The notes beneath the pieces are model-generated. The model saw only the letters and a program-made list of their open reading frames with translations. It had not been told where the DNA came from and did not search any database. This document shows positions 1-8,945 of a stretch of DNA of 43,885 nt, piece by piece. Source of the stretch: an uncultured Gammaproteobacteria bacterium (lineage in GTDB: Bacteria > Pseudomonadota > Gammaproteobacteria > Pseudomonadales > Azotimanducaceae); assembly GCA_913045175.1 (NCBI GenBank), contig CAJWQG010000028.1:1-43885 (forward strand), in the 5' to 3' direction. Numbering within the stretch: position 1 is the first letter of the stretch; the number at the start of each line of letters is the position of its first letter. Both the position numbers and the translations under genes were made by a program.

Positions 1-290
1 AATCAGGACCAGGCATCTTTAAGGGAGACCTGTATTTTTATTGGCAAGACGGTGACTTCGATGACCAGTCGGGACAGATTGATACGGATCGATGCCCCGT
101 CTATCTGCTATCCGGTGAATATGACAATTCCTGCACACCGGAAAGAGCGCAGGCGACGGCGGAGCGAATCAAAGGATCAAAACTAACGGTGATGGAGGGA
201 CTGGGACACTTCCCCATGTCAGAAAACCCGGAACTGTTTCGCCAGCATCTGCTACTAGTTCTTGAGGAAATAGCTTTGGGGTCGGATTAA
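1..290 (+). CDS. alpha/beta hydrolase, C-terminal part (gene enters from the left edge)
   Basis: The window opens inside a reading frame (codons from base 3) that ends at TAA 288-290, giving the last 95 residues of a protein. It carries the end of an alpha/beta hydrolase fold: a strand followed by GEYD, where the catalytic Asp usually sits, and then GLGHFPMSENPE, where the catalytic His sits. The spacing of about 47 residues between them is normal for the family. The nucleophile and substrate-binding half lie outside the window, so the substrate cannot be told. It could be an ester, lactone or C-C bond hydrolase. Confidence 0.85.
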   Translation, partial: SGPGIFKGDLYFYWQDGDFDDQSGQIDTDRCPVYLLSGEYDNSCTPERAQATAERIKGSKLTVMEGLGHFPMSENPELFRQHLLLVLEEIALGSD

Positions 291-319
291 AATGGTACTA
301 CGTCGGCTCCATCAAGGCC

Positions 320-529
320 CTACGCAGCCGGGCCTGAGGGTTGTTTTTCTCCGCGGCTTGCGACGATCCCGGTTGCCCTCAACTCCTCCGCAAGCCCCTT
401 CGGGTCTTGCTCCCCCATTTCGGCGCTGCGCCTGAAGGCTACGAAAAAGAACCCCCAGGACCAGCTGCTGTATGACAGACACCGGGGTCCAAATCGTAAA
501 GCAAGCTTAAGTAAGTGCCATTCGGCCAT
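320..529 (-). other. possible small ORF or repeat in the 291-630 gap
   Basis: The 340-base gap before the sulfatase has one open frame of 69 codons on the minus strand. The protein is rich in Arg, Gly and Ala, with an aromatic run (SWSWGFFF) near residue 22, and I recognise no domain. The DNA has an inverted repeat, ggcttgcg near 355 against cgcaagcc near 390, so this could instead be a structured intergenic element. Nothing else in the gap looks coding. Confidence 0.2.
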
Positions 530-630
530 AGCTCAGTTGTGCTATTTAATTAAGTATTGGGGGATGATGCATTTGCGGGGTGTTTCGGCTTACGCTAGTT
601 TATACACCTCCCCAGTACTGGAATCCCATC

Positions 631-2184
631 ATGCGTTTACGGTCTGTCGTCTTTTGTTTTTCGTTGTATTGCAGTGCCGCCCTCGCGGCCGAAAGGCCCA
701 ATATCCTGTGGATTGATATTGATGATCAGTCTCCCTGGTATGGTGTTTATGGAGACCAGTTAGCCAGCACACCCAATCTGGACGCACTGGCGAGTGAGGG
801 CGTCGCTTTTGAACGCGTTTACGTTGCCACACCTGTTTGTGCCCCCAGTCGTTCGGCCATGATCACCGGCGTTTACCCCATTCGGGCGGGGACTCATGAT
901 ATGCGTTCTGGTCGGGTGCCGGAGTATCAGGTTCATCTGCCTGACGAGATAACAACGCTGCCAGAACTACTACGAGCGGCTGGTTACGAGACCTTCAACG
1001 CCCATAAGGATGACTATAACTTTACCTATGATCGGCGGGATCTTTACACCATAGGAAATCCGCCTCACCCCTACTCCCCTGGTAGCCGCGTGGTAAAAGA
1101 TGACGGTGCAGGCGTTGCTGACGATAAAATAAAGGGGAAGAAACAGAGTAAGGGAAAAGGTAAGGCCCCTAACATGGGCAGCTGGAAAGGTATGAGGGGG
1201 AGCGGCTCATGGCGGGATGTTAAGAAAGGCCCGTTCTTTGGGCAGATATCCATTCCGGGCGGTAAGGGTGTTGCCAAAATTGAGGAAGAGCTGCGTGCCA
1301 GGGGTATTGAGCCAATAGACCCTGCTGATGTCCGCGTGCCATCTCAGTATCCTGACATACCTCAGGTTCGCCAGCATGTGACGGATCACTACAATTCCAT
1401 CTTGCGCACTGATCATCGTGTCGGGGAATTAATACAGCAGTTTAAAGATGATGGTGTTTGGGGCAACACGGTGTTCATCCTATACAGCGACCATGGTTCA
1501 GACCTGCCCCGGAGCAAGGAGTTTGTGTACGAGGAAGGCCTGCATGTGCCATTCATTGTTTCAGCACCCGGGATGGATCTATTTGAGCGCGGCAATAGAG
1601 CGCTCCTGGTGAATCTGATGGACATTGCTGCCACGACCCTCGGACTTGCCGGTGTCGATGTGCCCGAATTCATGGATGCCAAGGATATCTTTGCCGAGGA
1701 TTTCCACCGGGATTATGTCTACTCGTCAGCAGACAGGATGTCTAATGTGATCGACAGGACACGCTCCGTGATGGGCAAGCGCTTTCATTACATCAGGAAC
1801 TTTTTGCTGGACCGACCACTTTATAACTGGGGGCATCGTGAAATGGGCTCTTCCCTTGGTGACCCGGATGGCAAATTCACTAGCTTTATGGCCATGCGCA
1901 AACTGGCCGATGCAGGAAAGTTGACGGGTGTTCATGCTGCGCCCTATGGTAAACGGGTTGCAGAAGAACTCTATGATTTAGAGGCTGACCCGGATGAGGT
2001 GGTCAACCTTGCTGGTAATCCGGCATACCGGCAACAGCTTGAACGCATGCGCAATCTGCTAACTGACTGGATCATTGATACCGATGACAAGGGCCAGTAC
2101 CAGAGATCACCAGGTGCGATGAAAGAGATTCTTGGGCGTTTTCCGAAAGAGTGGCTGCAGAGCCCGGAATTTAGTCACTACTAA
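631..2184 (+). CDS. secreted sulfatase (type I, formylglycine-dependent)
   Basis: Sulfate-ester hydrolase of the alkaline phosphatase superfamily, 518 residues. The ATG at 631 is preferred over an upstream GTG at 580 because it begins directly with a signal peptide (hydrophobic to about residue 18, then ALAA-ERP). Asp31 and Asp32 are the expected metal ligands. Cys70 in CAPSR is the residue matured to formylglycine, and SDHG near residue 305 is the second metal site. An odd Lys/Gly-rich basic insertion lies near residues 165-195. Export places it in the periplasm or outside. The natural substrate (sulfated polysaccharide or small ester) cannot be read. The maturation enzyme is not in this window. 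The 3' end overlaps the convergent gene by 14 bases. Confidence 0.9.
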   Translation: MRLRSVVFCFSLYCSAALAAERPNILWIDIDDQSPWYGVYGDQLASTPNLDALASEGVAFERVYVATPVCAPSRSAMITGVYPIRAGTHDMRSGRVPEYQVHLPDEITTLPELLRAAGYETFNAHKDDYNFTYDRRDLYTIGNPPHPYSPGSRVVKDDGAGVADDKIKGKKQSKGKGKAPNMGSWKGMRGSGSWRDVKKGPFFGQISIPGGKGVAKIEEELRARGIEPIDPADVRVPSQYPDIPQVRQHVTDHYNSILRTDHRVGELIQQFKDDGVWGNTVFILYSDHGSDLPRSKEFVYEEGLHVPFIVSAPGMDLFERGNRALLVNLMDIAATTLGLAGVDVPEFMDAKDIFAEDFHRDYVYSSADRMSNVIDRTRSVMGKRFHYIRNFLLDRPLYNWGHREMGSSLGDPDGKFTSFMAMRKLADAGKLTGVHAAPYGKRVAEELYDLEADPDEVVNLAGNPAYRQQLERMRNLLTDWIIDTDDKGQYQRSPGAMKEILGRFPKEWLQSPEFSHY

Positions 2185-2665
2185 GCACCTGGGTGGCAAC
2201 CCCACCGGGTGTGACTACCAGGTCTACGTCACAGTCGAGAACGCTGAGCAGCGATATCAGCTGTTTCATGGATTTCGATGTGTTTACCGGATCCAGCAGA
2301 CGATAGAGCTGAGGCACTGAAGTATTCAATTGCCTTGCCAGCTGACGCCTACTGATCTGGGCTTGTTCAACCCGCTTAATACACTCGGTGGTTAGCTGGT
2401 ATATCAAAAGTTCAGCGAGATAGTTCGGATCCTTATTGAAATCCAGCACCTGCTCTATATGAATTGATCCTTCTTCACCTGAGTCCAGCAAGAAGGTAAA
2501 CGCTTCTCGGCCGAGTTCAGAATCAACGTACACTTTTCGAACTTGATTATCCTTGCCGATAGGTGACGCAGCCTTTTGGTACGGAAAGTAGAAATCCCGG
2601 CCAGCCCGACTGGTAATCAGGAACTCCCGTTTCTTGTTATTTGCAGCGACCGATTTAATTTTCAC
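2171..2665 (-). CDS. helix-turn-helix protein, probable antitoxin partner of the DUF4160 gene
   Basis: 164 residues from a GTG start at 2665. That start overlaps the stop of the upstream DUF4160 gene by 4 bases (GTGA), so I prefer it to more 5' candidates; the overlap implies coupled translation. The first 100 residues are strand-rich and lack a domain I can name. Residues 110-160 contain a helix-turn-helix of XRE type (ISRRQLARQLNTSVPQLYRL). An HTH protein encoded behind a small basic protein fits a self-regulating toxin-antitoxin pair, with the HTH part binding the palindrome at 2868-2887. This is inferred from arrangement; the toxin role is not shown. Confidence 0.7.
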   Translation of the reverse strand: MKIKSVAANNKKREFLITSRAGRDFYFPYQKAASPIGKDNQVRKVYVDSELGREAFTFLLDSGEEGSIHIEQVLDFNKDPNYLAELLIYQLTTECIKRVEQAQISRRQLARQLNTSVPQLYRLLDPVNTSKSMKQLISLLSVLDCDVDLVVTPGGVATQVLSSD

Positions 2666-2856
2666 AATGAGCCTTCCGCTTCCAGAGCCTTCAGTAGCCG
2701 TTCCAGCCTCGCGCTGGCTCGTCCCTGCATTGGCTGCCAGTTTTCCAGATCCCATTTCACAACAAGTTTTCCTTCTTTGTAGACATGCACATGCCGTGGC
2801 GTGTGATCACCAGTCCAGGAGAGAAAAACATAATTGCCCCTACGCGTTTTACCCAT
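2662..2856 (-). CDS. DUF4160 family small protein, putative toxin
   Basis: A 64-residue protein matching the DUF4160 pattern: an early beta strand with Tyr-Val-Phe, then the histidine-rich TPRHVHVYKEGK motif, then a short strand and a Lys/Arg-rich C-terminal helix. Members are often found beside small DNA-binding or DUF2442 proteins and are suspected toxin-antitoxin components; the biochemical activity is not established to my knowledge. It is the first gene of a two-gene operon. The ATG lies 11 bases downstream of an inverted repeat likely to be an operator. Confidence 0.75.
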   Translation of the reverse strand: MGKTRRGNYVFLSWTGDHTPRHVHVYKEGKLVVKWDLENWQPMQGRASARLERLLKALEAEGSL

Positions 2857-2867
2857 ACAGCATTAAG

Positions 2868-2887
2868 TGTTACCTTATATGGTAACA
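2868..2887 (-). promoter_or_regulatory. palindromic operator candidate upstream of the DUF4160/HTH pair
   Basis: Perfect 7-base inverted repeat TGTTACC-N6-GGTAACA, located 11 bases upstream of the ATG at 2856. On the minus strand the spacer supplies ATATAA, a fair -10 element, so a protein bound here would block transcription. The HTH protein of the same operon is the natural candidate. Confidence 0.5.
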
Positions 2888-2981
2888 TATAGGAAATTAT
2901 AATATCACGCAGTCTAAATCGTGATCTCCAGCGAGGATGTAGGAAAATCACCACAGTATGGGTGAGCGTAACCGGATCGTC

Positions 2982-5828
2982 CTAATCGGTTTTCAGGTTC
3001 ACGGTACCGTCATCTCCATCCACAGTAATCCCCTGACCGTGCTCGATACGTTGCGTGCCAATACCAGTCCCTACCACAGCGGGGATACCATATTCCCTTG
3101 CCACGATTGAGCCATGCCCAAGGATACCGCCCATATCAGTCACCAGTCCTGAAGCGTGAGCGAAGAGTGGCGTCCAGGCCGGATTGGTCATGGGACATAC
3201 CAGGATAGAACCCGGTTTCATCTGACTGAACTCATCCGGGGATATGATCAGGCTGGCATCTGCGGTCACTGACCCGGGGCTTACCGGCACGCCCATCAGT
3301 GTGTTGCTGGTGGGGTCGTTGTAGATCTGCGTTTCCTTGAATTTGACCCCAGGATGTTCGCTGGCCTCGAAAGGAATCGTCCCCGGTGGGTGCAGACGCT
3401 TGCGCGCTTCGCGTAACTCACGACGTTCCGCGATCAGTTGTGCAAATTCCGGTACGGATTTACCGTCGCCTCTTGCTTCGATGGCTTGATTGACCTCGTC
3501 GGAATACAGATAAAAAATGTCATCCGGGGTCTCAAAGGTGCCAACGTCGACCAGGCGCGTGCCAAGTTCCAGCGCCAGGGTGCGCAGCACTGGCCATGGC
3601 CAATACAGGTAATACATCACTTCTTCGCGGATGTAGTAGAAGCGACTGGTGAACCAGTTCCGGTATCTGAACTGCCAGTACGGAAGACCTTCCAGGAGCT
3701 GCTCCATTTCTGCCAGGGCTGCTTCCCGCTTTTTGGTTGCTTCCTGCTCATGACTCATCGGGTCATAATTACTGTTAGCAACCATGGTTTTCATGGAAGC
3801 AAGTACGCCCGAGGGGTCCTCGAGCGGCAGTGGCTCCGCAAAGTCCAAGCTGTAACCGAGGTGTCCGTATAGTTTTAGATAATCTTCTATCCCGTTAACG
3901 ACTTCATCACCTTCCGGATGGTCACGCAGCGCGGCCATCAGGCGTTTTGCCGGGGTGATCAGGACCACCTCGCACAAGCTGCCGCTTTGGCGGACCCGCT
4001 GGGCAATCTTAAACAGATCCTCGTTGGCCTCGATGGTCTTTGACCGGAAACCACTTAAGAACTGGCCGCTGGTAAAGTTATGTTCCGGCAGCGTCTTCTG
4101 CAGGAAGGTCTGCAACTGGTAATCCGTGATTTTAGCCACCCCGAAGCTATGGCTTGAATTGGATGACCAGAACATCCCACTGGCAATTGCGAGCTCAGTG
4201 ACACCCTGAAATAACGTCTGGTCAGATGCGGATGTAGGATCCACCTCGCGCCACTCGTCGGTTGTCGCCACAATATCGGGCATGGTTTTTTCTTGCCACT
4301 CTCTCAGGAATCTCTCGTTGCCCTTGATTTTGTTACCGGCACCAAAACCCATGTCCTTAATGTCCGGTATGGTTACTGCGTGAGCAAGGTCATTGATTCC
4401 TGCAGATTCAGACCAGGCATCAAAAGCACGTCGATCGTCATTGGAGAGTTCTGAGAGAAACACCTCGAGATCCTTCTTTTCCTGTTCCGAGTCACCCTGC
4501 TCCTTTGCTCTCTGCGAGTCCTTGGCTTTCTGTTCTTCAACGGCAGCTATTCGCTCGGCCGCATCGATGTCCGCTTCAGTCGGCGCCTTCGGCATTTCAC
4601 CTACCACCTGTGGAAAATCGAATCGCTGGTACGCGAAGCCGTTGAGCGTCAGAAATAGCTGACCGCCACCCACCATAACGCTCTTGCGTTTCGTTCCCTT
4701 GGTGACCGTTTCGAGCCCTTCCGCCAGATATAGCTCATCGAACAGCGGCGTGCAGGGATCCGGAATGTTCTCCACGATCTGGCGACGCGCCAGGATCTGG
4801 ATCGGTGGTGGTGGCTCCCAGGAAACCTCTATCGGTTGTGGTGGCAGATTGGTAATCGGACGAGATTGCAACATCCAGAGCTTGCCACCAGAGCCATCAG
4901 GGGGGGAGCCCGCCGGAAACGTGATAGCCCACTCTATATCCTGGGGAACGCCAGCGAAGTGCGCTTCTGCCTCAAGCGCCAGACTGGCCAGTTCACTAAT
5001 TTGATCATCCGAGAGTGACGACTGACCCCTCTCGCTTTCAGCGATATCTTCAAGACGCGTGCCGTCGTCACCATCTGACACTATCTTCTGTTCCTTACTC
5101 CCGATGATCGTTTCTTTCGCAGTAAGACTCTCCCGATCCAGCACATACGTATCCGGTGTGACTTGACCGCCGACGACCGCCTCGCCCAATCCAAAACTGG
5201 CATTGATGATCATTTCCGAGCGCTCACCAGTCGCCGGGTTAGCCGTAAACAGAATGCCCGAGACATCCGATGGCACCATCAACTGGACCACGACCGCCAT
5301 CGCCACTTCTTCCTGTGGAATACCCATCTCATGCCGATAACTGATGGCCCGGGGTGTCCACAGGGACGCCCAACAATCACGCACAGCCGCGACCACGGCT
5401 TCTTCGCCTCGCACATTCAAATAGGTATCCTGCTGACCTGCAAACGACATGTCCGGCAGGTCTTCCGCGTTGGCCGAAGAGCGTACCGCGACCGGAGGAT
5501 TATCACCGTCCAGTGCCAGATACGCGCTGCTGATTTCTTCTGCCATCGCTTCTGACAGATTCTCCTTGCCAAACAGCGCCTGAATCGAAGCCGACGCCGC
5601 ATCGAACGATAGGGTATATTCGCCAATCTCTGGCTTGGCCAGATCGATAATCTCGGATTGAAGACCGTTTTCGTCAACAAACTGCTTATAGGAAAATGCG
5701 GTCACATAGTAGCCATCGGGAACTGCAAAGCCGGCATTCGCCATCTCGGCTAGCGAGCGTCCTTTTCCGCCTATGACATCCAGTGATGCATTTTTTGTTG
5801 CAAGAGGTAGTACGTAGTCTTCAGCCAT
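2982..5828 (-). CDS. PEP synthase-like phosphotransferase with rifampicin phosphotransferase-type domain order
   Basis: 948 residues. Residues 10-335 form the ATP-grasp domain of the PEP synthase/PPDK family (GGKGRSLAEM, AVRSSANAEDLPDMSFAGQ, closing with LQSRPIT). The C-terminus (about 850-940) is the swivelling phosphohistidine domain, with His905 in GGILGHGSIVAREYGIPAVV. Between them lie some 500 residues of a separate substrate domain. There is no C-terminal PEP-binding TIM barrel, so this is not a true PEP synthase. The order ATP domain, substrate domain, His domain is that of rifampicin phosphotransferase, which transfers the beta phosphate of ATP to a small molecule. The substrate here is unknown. 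It stands alone, with no co-directional gene near its promoter side. Confidence 0.8.
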   Translation of the reverse strand: MAEDYVLPLATKNASLDVIGGKGRSLAEMANAGFAVPDGYYVTAFSYKQFVDENGLQSEIIDLAKPEIGEYTLSFDAASASIQALFGKENLSEAMAEEISSAYLALDGDNPPVAVRSSANAEDLPDMSFAGQQDTYLNVRGEEAVVAAVRDCWASLWTPRAISYRHEMGIPQEEVAMAVVVQLMVPSDVSGILFTANPATGERSEMIINASFGLGEAVVGGQVTPDTYVLDRESLTAKETIIGSKEQKIVSDGDDGTRLEDIAESERGQSSLSDDQISELASLALEAEAHFAGVPQDIEWAITFPAGSPPDGSGGKLWMLQSRPITNLPPQPIEVSWEPPPPIQILARRQIVENIPDPCTPLFDELYLAEGLETVTKGTKRKSVMVGGGQLFLTLNGFAYQRFDFPQVVGEMPKAPTEADIDAAERIAAVEEQKAKDSQRAKEQGDSEQEKKDLEVFLSELSNDDRRAFDAWSESAGINDLAHAVTIPDIKDMGFGAGNKIKGNERFLREWQEKTMPDIVATTDEWREVDPTSASDQTLFQGVTELAIASGMFWSSNSSHSFGVAKITDYQLQTFLQKTLPEHNFTSGQFLSGFRSKTIEANEDLFKIAQRVRQSGSLCEVVLITPAKRLMAALRDHPEGDEVVNGIEDYLKLYGHLGYSLDFAEPLPLEDPSGVLASMKTMVANSNYDPMSHEQEATKKREAALAEMEQLLEGLPYWQFRYRNWFTSRFYYIREEVMYYLYWPWPVLRTLALELGTRLVDVGTFETPDDIFYLYSDEVNQAIEARGDGKSVPEFAQLIAERRELREARKRLHPPGTIPFEASEHPGVKFKETQIYNDPTSNTLMGVPVSPGSVTADASLIISPDEFSQMKPGSILVCPMTNPAWTPLFAHASGLVTDMGGILGHGSIVAREYGIPAVVGTGIGTQRIEHGQGITVDGDDGTVNLKTD

Positions 5829-5910
5829 TGTGTGTTCAAATCCAGTCGATAAAAAAGAGTATAGTTTTGGTAACTGGGGTGAGAGTAGAATGGCGCTGAC
5901 TTAAGTGCAA

Positions 5911-6072
5911 GCTCGCCTGCCGTGATCCTGACAAGGTCGCTTGCCCTCATCCTGAGCTCAGCGAAGGATCTGGATCTATATATCGCCTAGGTAGAGATTC
6001 TTCGCCTAAGGCTCAGAATGACAGGAGCTGTTACAGCTCAGAATGACAGAAACCGTTACGACTCAGACGACT
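5911..6072. repeat. intergenic repeat element with inverted and tandem parts
   Basis: Left part: two copies of a roughly 21-base unit ending in atcctga (5911-5931 and 5935-5955). Right part: two copies of a 25-base unit starting gctcagaatgaca (6011-6035 and 6036-6060) plus a third partial copy to 6072. The left arm (tcatcctgagctcagcgaaggatct, near 5947-5971) and right arm (agattcttcgcctaaggctcagaatga, 5995-6021) are imperfect reverse complements, so the whole can fold into a long hairpin. Similar tcatcctgagc...gctcagaatgaca elements occur between genes in many bacteria, as I recall. It fills the space between divergent genes; I see no ORF in it. Confidence 0.7.
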
Positions 6073-6110
6073 TAACCAGGTACCGTTTGAGTCAGGATAA
6101 AGGGCAATAA

Positions 6111-7460
6111 ATGAAAACAATAAGTAGTACGTCAATCTTGGCATTTCTCGTTTTGATCGTGGGTATGCCCCTCAAAGCCGACAAACCAAACGTAATCCTG
6201 GTGATGTCTGATGATCAGGGTTGGACCCAGACCGGTTACTACGGACATCCCATCGCCAGAACACCCAACCTTGATGACATGGCAAGAAGCGGTCTCAGGA
6301 TGGATCGCTTCTACTCTGGCGCGCCCTTTTGCGTACCCACACGCGCCACTGTGCTAACGGGTCGAACAAACGAAAGGACCGGCGTACTTCCGAGTGGTGC
6401 GATGAACAAGCAGGAGAAGACGCTCGCTACAGCCTTCAAGGAAGCGGGATACGCCACAGGACATTTCGGTAAGTGGCATTTGAGTGGCGCTGCGGACCGC
6501 CGGGACACTGCGGTTCCGGCCAGTAACCCGTACAATCCCGGAGAGCATGGCTTCGACTACTGGCTGAGTAAATCCATACAGTTCAATCTAAATCCACTGT
6601 TGAGCCGAAACGGGGTGAAGGAACGCTTCGAAGGCGATGGTTCAGAGGTTATCGTTGATGAAGCCCTGAAATTCATTACGAAAGAAACCAAAAAGAACAA
6701 ACCCTTCTTCGTTTTGGTCTGGTATTCAACGCCCCACCGGGATTTTGAAGCAAGCAAGGAAGACGTTGCCCCCTTCCTTGGCCGTACCGATGACAGTTCA
6801 GCCCTGCAGCTCGGCGAATTGGCCGCGATGGATCGTTCTCTTGGCACCTTGCGACAGGGACTTAAAGACCTTGGCATCGCCGAGAATACCCTGCTCTGGT
6901 TCACCAGCGACAATGGCGGCCTGCCTGATATCGCCTATCGACCGGATCTTCCCGGCGTCCACCCGGATTCAACCGGACATCTGCGAGGATTCAAAAAAGA
7001 CCTTTATGAAGGCGGCCTCCGAGTACCCACGATCGTGGAGTGGCCGGGTACTATTGAGCACCGGGTTTCTCATTATCCGTCCGGCACCATCGACATGTTT
7101 CTGACACTGATCGATATCGCAGGTCTTAACCCTGACTCGATCAATGCCGTCAACGACGGGGTCTCTTTGGCACCTGTATTCAACGATCAGGAACCCCCGC
7201 GACGTGAGAAACCGATGGGTTTCAAGGTCAATGCTGGTCAGGCCTGGCTGGATAACGACTGGAAGCTCGTACGCAACTACACCAGCAGTGAGGATGATCC
7301 ATTCGAACTTTACAACGTCGTTGGCGACCCAGCCGAGTCGAACAATCTGATAGAGCAGCGACCAGACATCGCGGCGAGAATGATGAAAGAACTTATGGCC
7401 TGGAACGCCAGTATCGAAAAGAGTGCTTCGGGTTCTGATTACCCGAAGTCAGCTGATTAA
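6111..7460 (+). CDS. secreted sulfatase
   Basis: 449 residues with a signal peptide (hydrophobic 8-20, then LKA-DKP). Asp34-Asp35 in SDDQG and the later SDNGG near residue 267 are metal ligands. Cys74 in CVPTR is the formylglycine site; Thr in place of Ser at the third position is allowed in the family. GKWHL near residue 121 is the usual Lys/His active-site pair. It is the first gene of a two-sulfatase operon. Similarity to the arylsulfatase A-like group suggests a sulfated sugar substrate, which is inference. Confidence 0.9.
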   Translation: MKTISSTSILAFLVLIVGMPLKADKPNVILVMSDDQGWTQTGYYGHPIARTPNLDDMARSGLRMDRFYSGAPFCVPTRATVLTGRTNERTGVLPSGAMNKQEKTLATAFKEAGYATGHFGKWHLSGAADRRDTAVPASNPYNPGEHGFDYWLSKSIQFNLNPLLSRNGVKERFEGDGSEVIVDEALKFITKETKKNKPFFVLVWYSTPHRDFEASKEDVAPFLGRTDDSSALQLGELAAMDRSLGTLRQGLKDLGIAENTLLWFTSDNGGLPDIAYRPDLPGVHPDSTGHLRGFKKDLYEGGLRVPTIVEWPGTIEHRVSHYPSGTIDMFLTLIDIAGLNPDSINAVNDGVSLAPVFNDQEPPRREKPMGFKVNAGQAWLDNDWKLVRNYTSSEDDPFELYNVVGDPAESNNLIEQRPDIAARMMKELMAWNASIEKSASGSDYPKSAD

Positions 7461-7475
7461 CCTGGCACATACGCC

Positions 7476-8873
7476 ATGGCTGCAAGCAAACCAAACATCA
7501 TATTGATCAACTGTGATGACCTGGGATATGGCGACCTGGGTTGTTACGGTTCAGCGTTAAATAAAACACCCCATATTGACCGCCTGGCCAGTAAAGGAAT
7601 GAAGTTCACGGACTTTTACATGGCTTCCCCGGTGTGTTCACCGTCACGTGGCGCGATGATGACGGGTTGTTATCCCTCGCGGATTGGCTTTGGCGAATTC
7701 GAAGGCAGGATCGTGCTATTCCCCGGTCAGGGCGTCGGTCTTAATCCTAATGAAAAGACCATTGCCACCCAATTGAAGAGCGCTGGTTACGCAACAAAGC
7801 TAATCGGCAAATGGCACTGTGGAGACCAACAGGAATTCCTGCCAACCAATTTTGGCTTTGACGAGTATTTCGGCATTCCCTACAGCAACGATATGGGGCG
7901 ACAGTCTAACCATGTCCCACAGGTTTTCCCGCCGTTACCACTGATGCGCAATAAAGAGGTGGCCCAGGAACAGCCCGATCAACGCGCACTGACAGAGCGT
8001 TACACTACAGAAGCATGCAATTTTATTCAGGACAACTCTAACCAGGAGAACGAGCGCAAACCTTTCTTCCTGTATTTCGCTCACATGCATGTCCATGTAC
8101 CGATTTTTGTACCCAAGCGTTTTTTGGATAATTCAGATAACGGGGGTTATGGCGCGGCGGTCGAAGAGATTGACTGGTCCACCGGCGTGCTCATGGATAA
8201 GTTGGCGCAACTAGGCCTCACCGACAATACATTGATTATATTCACGAGTGACAATGGATCACGAGCGCGGGGTGAAGGTGGGAGCAATGGCGCCTGCCGC
8301 GGCCATAAGGCGCAAACCTGGGATGGCGGGTTGCGTGTACCGTGCATCATGCGTTGGCCTGAACAAATTAAGGCCGGGCAAAGTAATTCTGAAGTATCCA
8401 CCGCAATGGATTTTTTCGCGACGCTCTCACATGTTGCCGGTGCTGAGTTACCTGATGATCGAGTAATTGATAGTAAGAACATTTTCCCGCTGATGACCGA
8501 TACCGAGGCCAAATCTGAGACAGACTGTTTTGGCTATTATTCATTTGATGAACTACAGGCGGTACGTTGCGGAGACTGGAAGCTACATCTCTGGCGAGAC
8601 AATGCCGAGGTAAAAGCTTTGTATAACCTGCGCGATGACATCGGTGAAACAACAAATGTCTATGACCAACATCCGGAGCTGGTCGCTGAGATGGAAGCGA
8701 AGGCGCAACGTCTACGCGAAGATATTGGTGACTCGGCGACAGGTGTTGAGGGTGAAAATCGACGGCCGAAGGGTGTGGTTGAAAATCCCAGCACCCTAAC
8801 CGTTTATCGTGAAGACCATCCGTACATGGTTGCTGAATATGATTTGGCGGACATGCCAACGATGAATGGCTAA
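7476..8873 (+). CDS. sulfatase without a visible signal peptide
   Basis: 465 residues. Asp14-Asp15 (NCDDLGYGDLG), Cys54 in CSPSR, GKWHCG near residue 109 and TSDNGS near residue 260 give a complete type I sulfatase active site. The protein begins directly with the first core strand (KPNIILINCDD), so no export signal is present. No upstream start can add one, because the stop of the preceding sulfatase lies in the same frame only five codons before the ATG. It probably acts in the cytoplasm, or export depends on something not visible. It is co-transcribed with the gene before it (15-base gap) and may desulfate an imported fragment. Confidence 0.88.
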   Translation: MAASKPNIILINCDDLGYGDLGCYGSALNKTPHIDRLASKGMKFTDFYMASPVCSPSRGAMMTGCYPSRIGFGEFEGRIVLFPGQGVGLNPNEKTIATQLKSAGYATKLIGKWHCGDQQEFLPTNFGFDEYFGIPYSNDMGRQSNHVPQVFPPLPLMRNKEVAQEQPDQRALTERYTTEACNFIQDNSNQENERKPFFLYFAHMHVHVPIFVPKRFLDNSDNGGYGAAVEEIDWSTGVLMDKLAQLGLTDNTLIIFTSDNGSRARGEGGSNGACRGHKAQTWDGGLRVPCIMRWPEQIKAGQSNSEVSTAMDFFATLSHVAGAELPDDRVIDSKNIFPLMTDTEAKSETDCFGYYSFDELQAVRCGDWKLHLWRDNAEVKALYNLRDDIGETTNVYDQHPELVAEMEAKAQRLREDIGDSATGVEGENRRPKGVVENPSTLTVYREDHPYMVAEYDLADMPTMNG

Positions 8874-8945
8874 GACCCCCGATTGGATCCCCGCAACGAA
8901 CCGACCTTCGAACAGCACCTATTTTTCCACTATCGTTATCAGCCG

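Noticed and set aside
526-545. Sequence like the 5' end of a tRNA (ggccatagctcagttg)
   Set aside because: No matching anticodon arm, T arm or acceptor end follows within 80 bases.
6011-6072. Tandem repeat as a small CRISPR array
   Set aside because: The units are adjacent without spacers, and no cas gene is nearby.
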